From assembly GCA_964500515.1 (NCBI GenBank), contig CAZCNE010000005.1:9209-73208 (forward strand): 64,000 nt of DNA. The letters run 5' to 3'. The position numbers and the translations under genes were made by a program. Positions within the stretch are counted from its first letter, which is position 1; each line of letters begins with the position of its first letter. Under the pieces are notes generated by a model. The model did not search any database and was not told where the DNA came from. It saw nothing but the letters and a program-made list of their open reading frames with translations. Shown one piece after another: positions 10,806 to 21,999 of this stretch. Origin of the DNA: Altimarinus sp964500515. Lineage in GTDB: Bacteria; Patescibacteriota; Gracilibacteria; BD1-5; UBA6164.

Positions 10806-11438
10806 TTATAAAATTTCAAATAAGATATAAACAAGTATAGTAAAAGAAATAAACAAATACAATAAAAATATTTTTCTTTCTATATTTTTATAAGTTCACG
10901 TATTAGACAAAATCAGATATATATGTTTTGGAGTTTTTACTATTCATTTTCCTACATCATAAACTAATTTGCTTGTAGTATAAATACTATCTATAGATCA
11001 CAGTCATAATCAAATAATTTGATCTTTATAATCTATAGGGTTAATAGCTTTTTCAAATAATTTTGGAAAGATTTTTTTTGATAATTCATCATTTTTTTCT
11101 AGGTAAACAAATTCTATTTTTTCTAAATCTTCATTGCTAATCAGTTTTTCAGCTCACTTAACTGAATTATATAATTTTTCTAATTCTTGTTGAGTCAAAG
11201 AAAGAATTTTATTTTTGTCTTTATCAATTATTTCTTTGTTATTTTCTAGATACTTTTTTAAATCATTAATTTTATTTTTACTTGTTTCAAATTTTAATTT
11301 TGTTAATTCTTCAGCAGTTTTTTGAGTAATATCATAATCATTTGATAAACTTTTGATAATTTCTTTTTTTAAAATAGAAATTTTATCTTTTGCTGATATA
11401 TCTTCTATTTTCTTTTCTTTTTCAAAATCTTTACTCAT
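10806..11438 (-). CDS. Tail-anchored hypothetical protein
   Basis: 210 residues, not recognised. The first ~110 residues are charged and helical (MSKDFEKEKKIEDISAKDKI onward), likely coiled coil. A glycine-containing middle part follows (IIGLGLGSIDSIY and KTPKHIYLILSNTGTYK). One C-terminal hydrophobic helix (IFLLYLFISFTILVYILFEI) ends the protein, so most of it should face the cytoplasm with a tail anchor. It starts three bases after the stop of the TPR protein and is very likely translationally coupled to it. Confidence 0.75.
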
Positions 11439-11441
11439 ATT

Positions 11442-12896
11442 TTAATTATTAAGATTTTTTAAATGAATTTCTATATCTGGAACTAATTCACCATTTGGAT
11501 CACTTTCCAAAGCCTTTTTATAATATTTCTTAGCTCATCTTTTATCATTATTGCTATTTTTAATTAATCAATATGTAAAATTAAGCAATTGATTTTTATC
11601 ATCTATTTTAAGTCATTTTTCAGTGTATGATAATGAATTATTTATTTCTCATTTATCATAATATCATTTTGCTAAATATGAATAAAAAACTGCATCGTTT
11701 GGGTAAAGATTAATTCATTTTTCACTCCAAGCATGAATTTTTGAAAAATTATTATTTTCAATTGCATTATTGATCATTATTTTTAAATCATCATTAGTTG
11801 CTCAATTGTTTTTTAAAATATCATCAAAACTTTCATACATTTTTGTAGTATCTCAAAGCATATAATAATTATAAATAATTTTTCTTTTTATATTATTTTT
11901 TTCTTTATATCATAAATCTAAAGCTTTATTTAAAAATATATTGCTATGAATGTACTGTTTTAGTTTTAGATTTGTGATTCATAGCAGATATGCAACATTT
12001 GCATCTTCAGGAACCATATCAAAATATTTTTTTAAATATAAATCAGAATTATTGTAATCTCAAAGTTCAAAATAGCTTTGAGCAATTATTTGCACTATAG
12101 CTTTATAATCTTGTTTTTCTTCTAATATTTTTTTTGAAAGATTTATTGCGATAGGATAAATTTTAAGCTTCATAAAAGCTCAAATAAGCAAAGAATCTTT
12201 ATAAGATAAATCTTCTATCCTAAAATTGGCATAATTATCAAAAGCATTTTTTATTTCAAGCATTTCTTTTGAGTTTATAACTCAAGCTAATTCTTTTATT
12301 TTTTCTTCATAATTTTTTTTACAAGTATGTAGGTCACTTAGACAATTTAAAGCATTTTCATAAAAAAATATTTTTTCTTCATTTTTTAAATTTGTTTTTA
12401 GTTCATTTTTTATTTCATCTACATCGTTTATATTTCACAAGTCTTTATAATATATCAATGATAAAATATATTTTGTTTCATCAAAATTTTCTAAATTTAA
12501 AAGTAATTTATAATAATTATATGCCTTTTGGAAATTTTTCATTTCAAAATATATGTCTCAGATTCTATTTTGTAACAAATAATCATCAGGATTTTGTTTT
12601 AATGCTTGATCATATTGAATTGCAGCCAATAATAACTGATCATTTTGAAAATATTTATCTCATTTTGCAATTATGTCTTTTATTTTTAATCTATTTTTTA
12701 TTATTTCTATTTGTTCTTTGTTTGTTTTATCTGAACCTAGATTTCAAATATCGTTTTTTTCAATCGAGATTTCTTTTAATATTTCTTTATCCTTTGGATT
12801 TTTTTTATTTTCATGATCTTTGTTGTATTCATTGTAAATTGCAAATGCTCAAAAACTCAACAGAATAACTATAAAAATTTTTATAAATAATTTCAT
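11442..12896 (-). CDS. Membrane-anchored TPR-repeat protein
   Basis: 484 residues. MKLFIKIFIVILLSFGAFAI is an uncleaved anchor or signal peptide. The rest is built of tetratricopeptide-like helical pairs, e.g. AIQYDQALKQNPDDYLLQNR near residue 85, NLSKKILEEKQDYKAIVQII and ALESDPNGELVPDIEIHLKN at the C-terminus. TPR proteins are assembly scaffolds; the partner cannot be told from sequence. The tail-anchored protein encoded 3 bp downstream is the obvious candidate. It is divergent from the flippase gene 96 bp away. Confidence 0.82.
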
Positions 12897-12992
12897 TTTT
12901 TATTTTTAATTGATTTTTAAATATGCTTATATATTATTAATTAATTATAAAATAACAAGAAAAAATATATTTTATTTATTTATAAAAATAGT

Positions 12993-14477
12993 TTGTTTAA
13001 AAAAATATTTTTAAATACTTTAGCTCAAGTTTTTTCAAAAGCTTGAACTGCTATAATTTCTATTTTACTTCTTGCTGTACTAACAAATTATCTTAGTCAA
13101 GAATTATTTTGATTATATTCAAAACTTTATAATTATCTTTGAATCTTTTCTTTTTTAGCTGATTTATGACTTTATACAATCACAATTCGTGAAATAAATA
13201 AAAATAAAGAAAATTCATCAAAAATTGTATCAAATGTAATGACTCTAAGAACAATATTTTGAATAATAATTATACTTTTAGCTATATTAATTGCGTATTT
13301 TTTACCATGATATAATTCAAAAATTTCTCTAATTTGAATTTTTATAGTTTCTATTTTTACTTTAAGTTCACTTATAAATTCTTCGATTTTAGCTTTGATG
13401 CAAGCAAATCTTAAAATGCAATTTTCTTTATTTTCAACAATATTTTGAAAAATTATAAGCTTTGTATGAATTTTATTAGTAGTTTATGTTTTTTTCACCA
13501 AAGAAACTACAAGTGATTTCGCAGTACCATTTTATTATATTTTAATTTCCTGACTTATTTGAATTATCATAAATACATGATTAAATTATTTTTATGCAAA
13601 AAAAATTACTAGTTTTGGTTTTGATTTTGATTGGAAATATATGTATAAAATTTTTAAAATATCTTTACCATATTGACTGGCTTTATTTTTATCAGTTATA
13701 TATTTTAAAATTGATATAATATTGATATCTATTCTTGAACCCAAAAATTTAGCAAATATTTCAATTGCTTTATACTCTCTTCCTATGAAAATAGTTGAAG
13801 TTTTGATGACTTTATGATGATTTTACTTAAATTCAATTCTTTGAGAATTATCAAAAAATTTCAAAGAAAATAATTTTTTTAAAATAAAAAATTTGTTTAA
13901 TATATCTTTTAAAATTCTTCTGAGTTTTTGAGTTTTTTTATTTGTAATGTGAAGTTTATTTAAAAATCATATAATAAAAATTATTTCAAATGAATCATAT
14001 ATAAATCCAATTAATCATATTTATTCTTCATCTGATGTGTTTTCTTTAGTTTTATTGGTTTTAGTTTTTTATTTTATTTCAAATTTGTTTATTTATCTGT
14101 TTATAGCTTCAAATAATGAAAAAAAATTGCTTAAAATAAATATAATAGTTGCTTTGTTCAATATTATTTGAAATATAATTGTGATTCCAAAATATTCGTT
14201 TATGTGAGCAGCATATGTTACTGTTTTTAGTCAAATTTTACTTTTTTTAATTGCATACAAAGAAATAAATAAAAATATTAAAATAGTATTTCCTGTAAAA
14301 TTTATAATTATAAATTTATTTTTTGCTTTAATTGTTTATTTAATTTGATATAAATTGCTAAATGAATACAGTATTTCATTTTATATTGACATTTTATTGT
14401 ATTGAACTATTATTTGACTTTTTTACCTTTGATTTTTTTATGTAATTTATAATAGAAATAAAAATTATATTTGATAA
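12993..14477 (+). CDS. Polysaccharide flippase (Wzx/MurJ-like MOP family)
   Basis: 494 residues with about 14 hydrophobic segments and the MOP-family opening (LFKKIFLNTLAQVFSKAGTA). It should move lipid-linked sugar units across the cytoplasmic membrane. The internal motif ADLGLYTITIREINKNKENS is typical of Wzx/RfbX proteins. No ATG fits the conserved N-terminus, so TTG at 12993 is chosen. The TAA is followed immediately by the stop of the convergent prepilin gene. Whether the cargo is a surface polysaccharide or lipid II cannot be decided; the RfbX-like start favours the former. Confidence 0.85.
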
Positions 14478-15032
14478 TTATTGTGCTTGGTATTTGATAT
14501 CTTCTATAACTCAAGTTATTGTATTTATTTTAACTTTACTAAAAAATGATTTAAATCAAACTATAACTTCAACTAATTTTTGGCTTTCACTACTACATCA
14601 AGTTGCTGAAATATTATTTCATTCATATTTTATTGTAATACTTTCAGATTCAGTTATATTTGTTCAATCTAAATTAAAACAAAATATATTTTTTATGTCA
14701 TAATTTTCTATACTTAAATCAGGATAGTTTGTAATTCAAGTTAAAAAATAACTTGTTTTTAGACTTCATTGATTTCAATCTTTATTTTTTTTTATTTCTA
14801 AATTATAATATTCTGGAACATCTAAATTTCTTCAAATTCATTTTCATACTAATGCATTGTTTTTTGTTGTGTCAAGTATTGTTATTAACAAATTTGTTTG
14901 AATATTTAATCTTTGTCTATCTCACATATTTTTTGAATATAAACTTGATATTCAAATTGTTAATATTGTCACTATAATAATTACTACAAGCAATTCAATT
15001 AAAGTAAATGCATATTTTTTTCAATTAATCAT
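14478..15032 (-). CDS. Type IV pilin-like prepilin
   Basis: 184 residues beginning MINGKKYAFTLIELLVVIII: a class III signal peptide with the prepilin peptidase site after Gly4 and the conserved Glu at mature position 5 preceded by FTL. The remainder is a pilin-like globular domain with two cysteines (CF and GCSS) that could form a disulphide. It is a structural or minor pseudopilin of a type IV pilus or competence system. The stop codon touches that of the convergent flippase gene. A second prepilin gene begins at 63945. Confidence 0.88.
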
Positions 15033-15117
15033 AGAAATTTTTGAAAATTTGTTAAAAGTATAATATAATATATTTGTAATTTAACTTTTAACAAATTTAT
15101 TTTAATCTAAGAAAATT

Positions 15118-16110
15118 ATGAAAAAAATTATTTTATTAATCACATGATTGTTTGTTTTATTTTGCATAAGTAATTTATTTGCAGAAAATTCATGAATAAG
15201 TACAGCCCCAAAACTTATAAATGCTGGCGAAAGCAGTTTAGAAATTTCATGGGATAAAGTAAGTTGAGCTAAATGATATTTTATATATTATTCTACAAGT
15301 TCAAAAAAATGATATAAATCATATTGAGAATTGTATTCTCAAAATAAAGCAAAAATTGAAAACTTATCACCAAATACTGATTATTATATAGTCGTTACTT
15401 ATTTAGATGAAAAAGAAGAAGAATCTTCTTATTCACTTGAATGAAACTTTAAAACAACTTGATTATGAACTTCTAATCAAACTTGAAGTAGTTTTTCTAT
15501 TGAAAGTATTAAAGTTTTAGATTTTGATAAACTTGAATTAATTTTTAACAATTCTATAAACACAAGTGATAATATTACAAGAAAATTCAGAATATTGAGA
15601 AATAATGAAGATATAACGAATGTAAAGTCTTCAGTTATTGATATTGATGACAATAAAAAAATTATTTTAAATTTAGATAAAAAATTAGAAAAATGAGAAT
15701 ATAAATTAATTGTTATTTATTTACTTGATAAAAATTGAAATAATATTGAAGATTGAATAAATGCAGAAATTATGTTTAGTGTTCAAGAAAAAACAACTGA
15801 TACAACAGTTACAAATACATGACAAATTAATGAAAATATTTCTAATCCAATTGATGAAACTCCAAAAAATATAAAAGAAGAAGTTGTAGAACCAAAAGTA
15901 GAACCTAAAAAACCTGAACCGATTGATAAATGAATAAAAAGAGAAGTTTCAGGACAAGATGTAGATTGGCATTGAATAAAATCAAATGAAACAGTTGTTG
16001 CTAGTCAAAGTGATAAATTGCCTCAAGCTTGACCAGAACATTGGATACTTGCTTTTATGGCTTTAGCTTTATGATTTATGTTTATCAAATTTAAACAAAA
16101 AATAAATTAA
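15118..16110 (+). CDS. FN3-domain surface protein with LPQAG-type C-terminal tail
   Basis: 330 residues. A signal peptide (MKKIILLITGLFVLFCISNL, FAENS) is followed by a fibronectin type III domain (about 28-115: TAPKLINAGESSLEISWDKV, YYIVVTYLDEK), then a second Ig-like beta domain (about 130-235), a Pro/Lys/Glu-rich stalk (EPKVEPKKPEPIDKG) and a C-terminal LPQAG at about 301-305, a hydrophobic helix (WILAFMALALGFMFI) and positive KFKQKIN. The order motif, helix, basic tail is that of sortase substrates. LPQAG departs from LPXTG at position 4, and no sortase gene is in the window. A strong terminator follows. Confidence 0.82.
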
Positions 16111-16143
16111 AAAAATAAGAAAGATTTAATCTTTCTTATTTTT
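16111..16143. terminator. Bidirectional terminator
   Basis: Perfect 16-bp inverted repeat (AAAAATAAGAAAGATT, one-base centre, AATCTTTCTTATTTTT). It serves the FN3 gene on the plus strand (T run after) and lysS on the minus strand, whose last codons and TAA lie inside the stem. Confidence 0.85.
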
Positions 16144-17706
16144 TTCACTTTTCATAAGAGGGAACAAAACTACATCTCTTAAATTATTTTGTCATGTTAA
16201 AAGAGAAAAAATTCTTTCAATTCACATTCCCCAACCAGATTGAGGAGGCATAGCATATTCCATAGCTAAAACAAAATCATTATCTCAACTTGTAGCTTCA
16301 TCATCTCACATTTCTTTAGCTTTAGCTTGATTTTCAAAATTTTCATTTTGAATTTGAGGATCAACAAGTTCACTATAAGCTTTAAGCATTTCCCATCAAT
16401 TTAATAGTAATTGAAATTGTTCAACTATATCTGGATTTTCATCATTTTGTCTTGCTAATGGTTGCATAGCTTTTGGAAAATTATATATAAAAGCTGGTCA
16501 AACTATACTTGGTCTTAAAACTTTTTTATAAAGATAATCAATCAAAGTAGGAACTACCATTTTATCCATTCATTCAAACTCAACTCAAGCATTTTTTATA
16601 TCTTGTAGTAATTTTTTTTCATCTCAAATTACATATTTTGAAACATCTATTCAACAAGCATCTTTCACTCACTTTATATAGTCAATTCTTTCAAAAGGAG
16701 TTTTTAAATTCACCTTTTTTTTAATTCAATCTTTTCATAAAACTTCAAATTCTTTGCTTAATTCAGGGATATTATCAAAAATATAATCAAACATTTCTTC
16801 AGTAAATTTCATATTGTCTTCATAATTCCACCATGCAGCATAATGTTCAATTACAGTGAATTCTTGCATATGACTTGGGTCACTTCACTCATTTCTAAAA
16901 TCACGAGCAAATTCTACAACTCTTTCAAATCTACCAACAGTAGCTTTTTTAAGCGCAGTTTCTGGACTAATTCTTAAATAAAAATCTTCATCAAAATCAT
17001 TGTGATGAGTGATAAAAGGTTGAGCTGCAGCTCAAGATGCAGCATTTCATAAAATTGGTGTTTCAATTTCTATAAAATTATTTTTTTCATAAAAATCTCT
17101 TAATACTCTTATAAATTTACTTCTTAGTTTTAGTCTATTGTAAGAATCCTGATTGGTAATCATATCAAGATATCTTTGTCTATAAATCGTTTCTTCATCT
17201 GTTAGTCAATGAAATTTTTCAGGAAGCGGTCTTATAGCTTTAGCAAGAATTTGAAATTCTTTTACAAATAAAGTTAGTTCTCAATGTTTAGTTAAAAATA
17301 AATCTCATGTAATTCAAATATAATCTCAAACATCTATAAATTTTTCACTAATTTTATATGCAGTTTTATCTTCTCATCAAATTTCTATATTTTCAACAAT
17401 TTTATTTCATGTATTAAAAACTAATTTATCTTTCATAAAACAAATCTGAATAACTCCACTGTGGTCAATAATTTTTGCAAAAGCTATTTTTCAATGTGAT
17501 TTATAACTAATCAATCTTCAAGCTGTTTTGAAATCTCAATTTGCTCAAGAAATTTGTAAATTTTCAACACTTTTAATATTTCAATCATTTTTTTTGATAT
17601 CAATTATATCTTGTTTTCATCTATAATTATTTGCGTAACAAATAATTCAAGCATTTTTTAATTTTTTAATTTTTTCAATTCTGTCAAGAGATTCGTTTGA
17701 ATACAT
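16126..17706 (-). CDS. lysS: Lysyl-tRNA synthetase, class II
   Basis: 526 residues. An OB-fold anticodon domain comes first (about 55-150). The class II catalytic core follows, with motif 1 near FIEIETPILGNAASGAAAQP, motif 2 in RISPETALKKATVGRFERVV and FARDFRNEG, and motif 3 in PPQSGWGMGIERIFSLLTGQ. It charges tRNA-Lys in the cytosol. The first ATG (17706, MYSNESLDRIEKIKKLKNAG) gives a normal start. The promoter region overlaps the edge of the GC-rich repeat cluster, and the stop is embedded in the shared terminator. Confidence 0.95.
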
Positions 17707-17836
17707 AATTAATTGTTTATTTATAATAATTTTATTATAATCGTTTGAGATAAAAATCAAGGTTTTTATTGATTTATATATAAATAGTAAAATTAAGGAT
17801 AAAACTACGAAACGAAGAAGCGAAGAAATGATAAAT

Positions 17837-17868
17837 TTCCCCCTTTGCAAAGGGGGGTAGGGGGTTTT
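17837..17868 (+). repeat. GC-rich palindromic repeat, copy A
   Basis: TTCCCCCTTTGCAAAGGGGG followed by GTAGGGGGTTTT: a 10-bp palindrome with a G-rich tail. Preceded by ACGAAGAAGCGAAGAAATGA, part of which recurs before copy B. Composition is unlike anything else in the window. Confidence 0.8.
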
Positions 17869-17903
17869 ATTAAACGGATAAACGAAGAAATGATCAAACA
17901 AAA

Positions 17904-17935
17904 TTCTCCCTTGATAAAGGGGGTAAGGGGGATTA
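17904..17935 (+). repeat. GC-rich palindromic repeat, copy B
   Basis: TTCTCCCTTGATAAAGGGGG followed by TAAGGGGGATTAAA, a diverged direct copy of the unit at 17837 about 67 bp downstream. AAACGAAGAAATGATCAAA precedes it and matches the lead-in of copy A. Confidence 0.78.
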
Positions 17936-17942
17936 AAAAAAA

Positions 17943-18076
17943 CTTTGTCATCTCGAGCGAAACAAAAAAGTGTAGTCGAGAGATCTGTCTTTGCACAAAT
18001 ACTTCGCATAAGTATTAACAATAATTTATGCAACAATCAAGAACAGATTTCTCCACTACGGTCGAAATGACAAGGA
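17943..18076. mobile_element. MITE-like element with terminal inverted repeats
   Basis: The left end CTTTGTCATCTCGAGCGA and right end TCGAAATGACAAGG are imperfect inverted repeats. Inner segments AGATCTGT and ACAGATTTCT are also inverted. The 134-bp element has no open reading frame of note and is richer in GC than its surroundings. Similar 'CGGTCGAAATGACAAG' repeats are, to my knowledge, common in many environmental bacterial genomes. The mobility call is inference. Confidence 0.55.
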
Positions 18077-18078
18077 AA

Positions 18079-18125
18079 AATCCCCCTCTCACTTCGTTCG
18101 TTTCCCCCTTTATCAAGGGGGACTT
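18079..18125 (-). repeat. GC-rich palindromic repeat, copies C and D
   Basis: ATCCCCCTCTCACTTCGTTC continues into GTTTCCCCCTTTATCAAGGGGGACTT-type sequence: reverse-orientation relatives of copies A and B fused around a CACTTCGTTCG linker. Confidence 0.7.
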
Positions 18126-18136
18126 AAATTAATTCC

Positions 18137-18160
18137 TTCACTACGGTCGAAATGGCAAGG
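18137..18160. repeat. Partial second copy of the MITE right end
   Basis: TTCACTACGGTCGAAATGGC plus AAGG repeats the right terminus at 18052-18076 with one substitution (GGC for GAC). The rest of the stretch, 18161-18345, is plain AT-rich sequence in which nothing is recognised apart from an AAACGAAGAATTGAAGAAGC motif near 18220. Confidence 0.65.
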
Positions 18161-18345
18161 AAAAAATATCTCTCTGCTCATTTCATTCACATCCCCCTTA
18201 AGAAGGAAGAGAAATCGACAAAACGAAGAATTGAAGAAGCAATAAAATAAAAAAGCGATAAAACTAAAAATATAATAATTAATAAAAGAATTAAACTAAA
18301 AATCAATATTTACAAAACATAAAAAAATAAAATAAATTTAAAAAT

Positions 18346-19485
18346 TTAATTTAATAACTTATCGATTTCTTTATCAGCATCGATAAAAAGTCATTCAAGG
18401 AAATAATACAATCAAATTCAAATAATAAGTCAAGTAAATCAAAATAAATATTCAGAAGCTAGAAGTATCATAAAAGTTAGACTTAAAGGTAATCTTAAAA
18501 TACTTGAAACAATTCTAGGATTTAAAAAATAAGCTTCAATAAAATGTATTATTGCAATTAAAATAATTAAGTAAATTATGGCTTGAATTCATCAAATATT
18601 GTATCAAATAAAAAGTATAGGAATTGATGAAATAAATGTTCATAAAACTGGGATTAATCAACAAACAAAGACAAAAATCATAAGTGTAAAAAAATACGGA
18701 AAAAAATTTCAATATATATGTCATATTAGATATAATCAAATTCATGTAAATATTGTGTTGTATAAAGCTATCAAAGCTTGAGCTTTAAATATTTTTCAAA
18801 AGCTTCAAACAATTCTTTTAAAAAAATCTCTATATTCATAATATAAAAAAGAAAAATTTGTTTTTTTCATACTTCCAAAATATTTGCTTAAATTTTTAAT
18901 ATCTATAATAAAAATATAACTCATTATAAGTGAAATTAAAATTTTTAAAAAAACTGTTCAAGCTGATTTTAATCTATGAAAAATATCAAAAAAAATATTA
19001 AAATCCCATCATTGAGTTTTTACAACATCCATTATACTTCATCATAATTGATTATTTAATGTAACTAAATCTTGTAAGCGCGTGATTAAGCCATTTACTT
19101 CATTTTTTATAAAAGGAAATTTATCTGGAAGAATCATTAATTCATCTATTATTTTAGGTAAAATATGAGTTAAAGAAAATATTATAAATATAATAAAAAC
19201 TACGTATAATAAAGTAATAATTTTGTTTAATGAAACAAATTTTTTTATAGATTTTTTATTTTTTTGAAAATGACGTTCTATGTTGTAATCAAATTTTTCT
19301 TTTATATATTTTCAAATCGAAAAAAATAAATATCAAAAAATAAATGTTAGAAAAAATACAATTAAGAAATTTTTAAATATAAATAAAAATATTATTAATA
19401 ATCCATATGCGATAAGTTTATTAGCAAAAACTCTTGAAAAAAATATTTTTCATAATTTTTTTAATTCAAATTTTTTTTGTTCCAT
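18346..19485 (-). CDS. AI-2E family transporter-like membrane protein
   Basis: 379 residues of the PerM/YdiK/TqsA family: two N-terminal hydrophobic hairpins, a soluble amphipathic stretch (residues ~95-170, with PKIIDELMILPDKFPFIK), then at least four C-terminal membrane helices. The family core is clear in FKAQALIALYNTIFTGIGLY, GLIPVLGTFISSIPILFIGY and HFIEAYFLNPRIVS. Members export varied compounds or act as Na+/H+ antiporters, so the substrate is unknown. It begins 4 bp after the upstream surface-protein gene stops, suggesting one operon. Confidence 0.88.
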
Positions 19486-19489
19486 AAAT

Positions 19490-21310
19490 TTATTTATTAT
19501 TTATTATATATTTGTAAGTTGGTCAAGCTGAAAAAATATTACGATTATCTTGAGAATTAATTGATGGAAATAAATAATCACAAATTCTTAAATTGGCAAA
19601 AAAATCAATAAAATTTTCACAAGGACAAGAATTACAAACAACATTTCAATATATAAGTTTTCATCATTTTTCCTTTAAGCATTTTTCAGTTATACTTATT
19701 TTTTCAACTAAGTTTGGATCATTTACACAAATTCAGTTAATAAAACAAGCAGGCTTCAAATTTGTGTTACAAACTTCTCATTTATCACATTTACAATCCT
19801 TATCGCAATATTTTATTATAGGACATCAAGAGTTTTGTTTATCTCATTTTATAAGTGGACATAAATCATCACAATCATTGATTCAATCATTATCATTGTC
19901 TTTGTTTTCACACTCTTTTATATTTAAAACATTTATAAGAACAGAAGCTTTTCAGTTATTTCATTCTGAATCAAAAGCAAATAATGTCGTTTTATAAATT
20001 CATGAATTTAAATAAGTTTGTTCTGAGTTTTTTCAATTTCAAGTAACTCAATTTCAAAAATCCCACAAAAATTTATAATCTCACTTTCATCAAGATACGA
20101 TTGATTCAAATTTTATGTTTAGTGGAATAGTTCATATAATAGGTTCAGTTTTAAGTGAAACATTTAGTCATTTTGTGTTTATATTTTTTTCTATTGTAGT
20201 TGTATTATATATTTCTCAAATTTTAGAACAATTATCTGAGGCAGTAAGATGAATTTCCCAAATTCAATCAGAGTTAAATTTATAATTATCTAAGAATTTT
20301 CAATACTTTATAATTTGTTCATTTGTATTTAAATTATAAAATTTCCATATATATCAATTTGTTTCATTTATTCATTTATCACATGCTCACGAACTAAATG
20401 CCTTAAAATCATATGTATCTTCTTTTGAATCAAGCTTTGCAAATTCACAATTTTCATCATAATTTCAGCATTTTTTATCATAAATATTAAATTTTGTTGC
20501 TAAATTATTATTTTGAGTGTTTTTACATGAATTTGTTTTCAAAGCTATATAAGCCATTTTCAAAAATTCTTCTTTTGTAATATATTTTTTTGGATTTATT
20601 TTTCAATTATTAAGTTCAAGAAGTTTGTAAATTTTTTCATTTCAATTTTCGTCAAATTCACTAATTTTATAATTTAATGCTTTTTTTAAGTATCAATAAA
20701 ATGTATATACACTTCAATCTGGATTCTTAACTCAGACATCATCTGATAAATTATCTTTTATATTTCAATTATTTATTTCCTCTATTACTTTATTGTTATC
20801 TTCTATTGTAAAAATATTTGAGTCTCTTAAAATTATCGCTATAGCTTCTTCTAAATTAATATTATTTTCAGGGCAAAAGGGAATTTCTCAATCTTTTGAA
20901 ACTCAATTTTCACATTTATCTCACTTAATATATCATTTTATAAAATTATTTTCGCTAGCATAAGCAATACAATACGAATATCTATTTGAATTATCTAAAT
21001 CAAAAAATAATTTTTTGTTTTCATATTTATCGATAAATTGTAGATCTGCACTTGGTTTTGTACATTTTCTACAACTAACTTCCATAGCTATACTTATAAA
21101 TTCATCTCTTTTTAATAATTTTTCAGGGTTAAATTTTCAGTCAGAATCTGGATAAATTGCTTGTCTATCGTATAAATCTACAAGTTCTTTATAATATTTG
21201 TAAGAAGAATTTATATCTGAAAAAATATTTTCGATAGGAATTAAATCACTATAAGCTTTAAAACTTAGTGTTAAAATTATTAAAAAGAATATTGTTTTTA
21301 TATATTTCAT
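19490..21310 (-). CDS. Secreted PKD-domain, calcium-repeat, Cys-rich protein
   Basis: 606 residues. A signal peptide (MKYIKTIFFLIILTLSFKAY) comes first. Two S-layer-homology-like segments follow (FNPEKLLKRDEFISIAMEVS; INPKKYITKEEFLKMAYIAL). A PKD-type domain lies near residue 400 (TIPLNIKFESIVSGGKGDYK, ... GIYKTTLFAFDSEGNNGKAS). A thrombospondin-type-3 calcium motif (DNDNDGINDCDDLCPLIKGD) precedes a C-terminal cysteine-rich region. This is an exported surface protein, possibly adhesive. The many paired cysteines suggest disulphides outside the cell. It is cotranscribed with the AI-2E-family gene. Confidence 0.8.
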
Positions 21311-21473
21311 ATTTTTTTATTACTGTTTTAATAATAATAAAATCAAAAAAATTACAAGTTTTTTATTTAAATTATATTTTTACACAAAATTTAACTTGTC
21401 AAATGTATTTATTTGATATTTTTTCAAATAATATGGTATCATATTGGTATACTTTTAAAAATATTAAGAAAAT

Positions 21474-21980
21474 ATGTCATTACAAAATATTATTTCTGAA
21501 AAAATAAAAAATTCTGCATTTATTAGAAGAAAGTTTAAGTTTCAGAAAAAAAATAAGATTTTATGATTAGTTATAATTAATGATGAAAAAATATTCTGAG
21601 AACTTTTAGAATGAATAAATAAACTTCCTGTGAATTTTATAATTTTAACAAAAAATAAATTTGATGATTATGATAATATAATTTTTGTCGATTTATTTGA
21701 TAAAATACCTTTGGTTTGATTTGATTTTGTAATTTGTGATAATTGTATTTCAAATTTACTTGATTATTTAAAATATTGAATTGTTCCAATTGTTCCAAAA
21801 GATAATTATTTGGATAATGTTTTAAAAGAATTTAATCCAATAAAAAGTGAATGAAATGCTTTTTTTTATAATAATATCGATAAATGGGAAATGTTTTATG
21901 CGCTTGCAAGATATATAGAAAATTATAAATTTCCTTATGATAATAGAAATCTTATAAAAAATGTAATTGAAATATATTAA
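21474..21980 (+). CDS. Hypothetical protein
   Basis: 168 residues, not recognised. MSLQNIISEKIKNSAFIRRK opens a protein with alternating beta/alpha stretches (KILGLVIINDEKIFGELLEG, NFIILTKNKFDDYDNIIFVD) and an acidic, aromatic C-terminus (WEMFYALARYIENYKFPYDN). The pattern resembles the second Rossmann half of a glycosyltransferase (IVPIVPKDNYLDNVLKEFNP), but no motif settles it. No signal peptide or membrane helix. It is followed 19 bp later by a small Cys-rich gene. Confidence 0.7.
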
Positions 21981-21999
21981 TTTTTAATTTTAGTATAAA

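Noticed and set aside
12392..12868. 158-residue plus-strand reading frame
   Set aside because: It lies wholly antisense to the TPR-protein gene (11442-12896), has no recognisable domain and arises from AT-rich antisense sequence.
17647..18036. 129-residue minus-strand frame spanning the repeat cluster and the lysS start
   Set aside because: It is the lysS N-terminus joined by chance to repeat DNA; the upstream part (LCFARDDKVFFNPPYPLYQG) is translated palindrome and the lysS ATG at 17706 gives a normal start.
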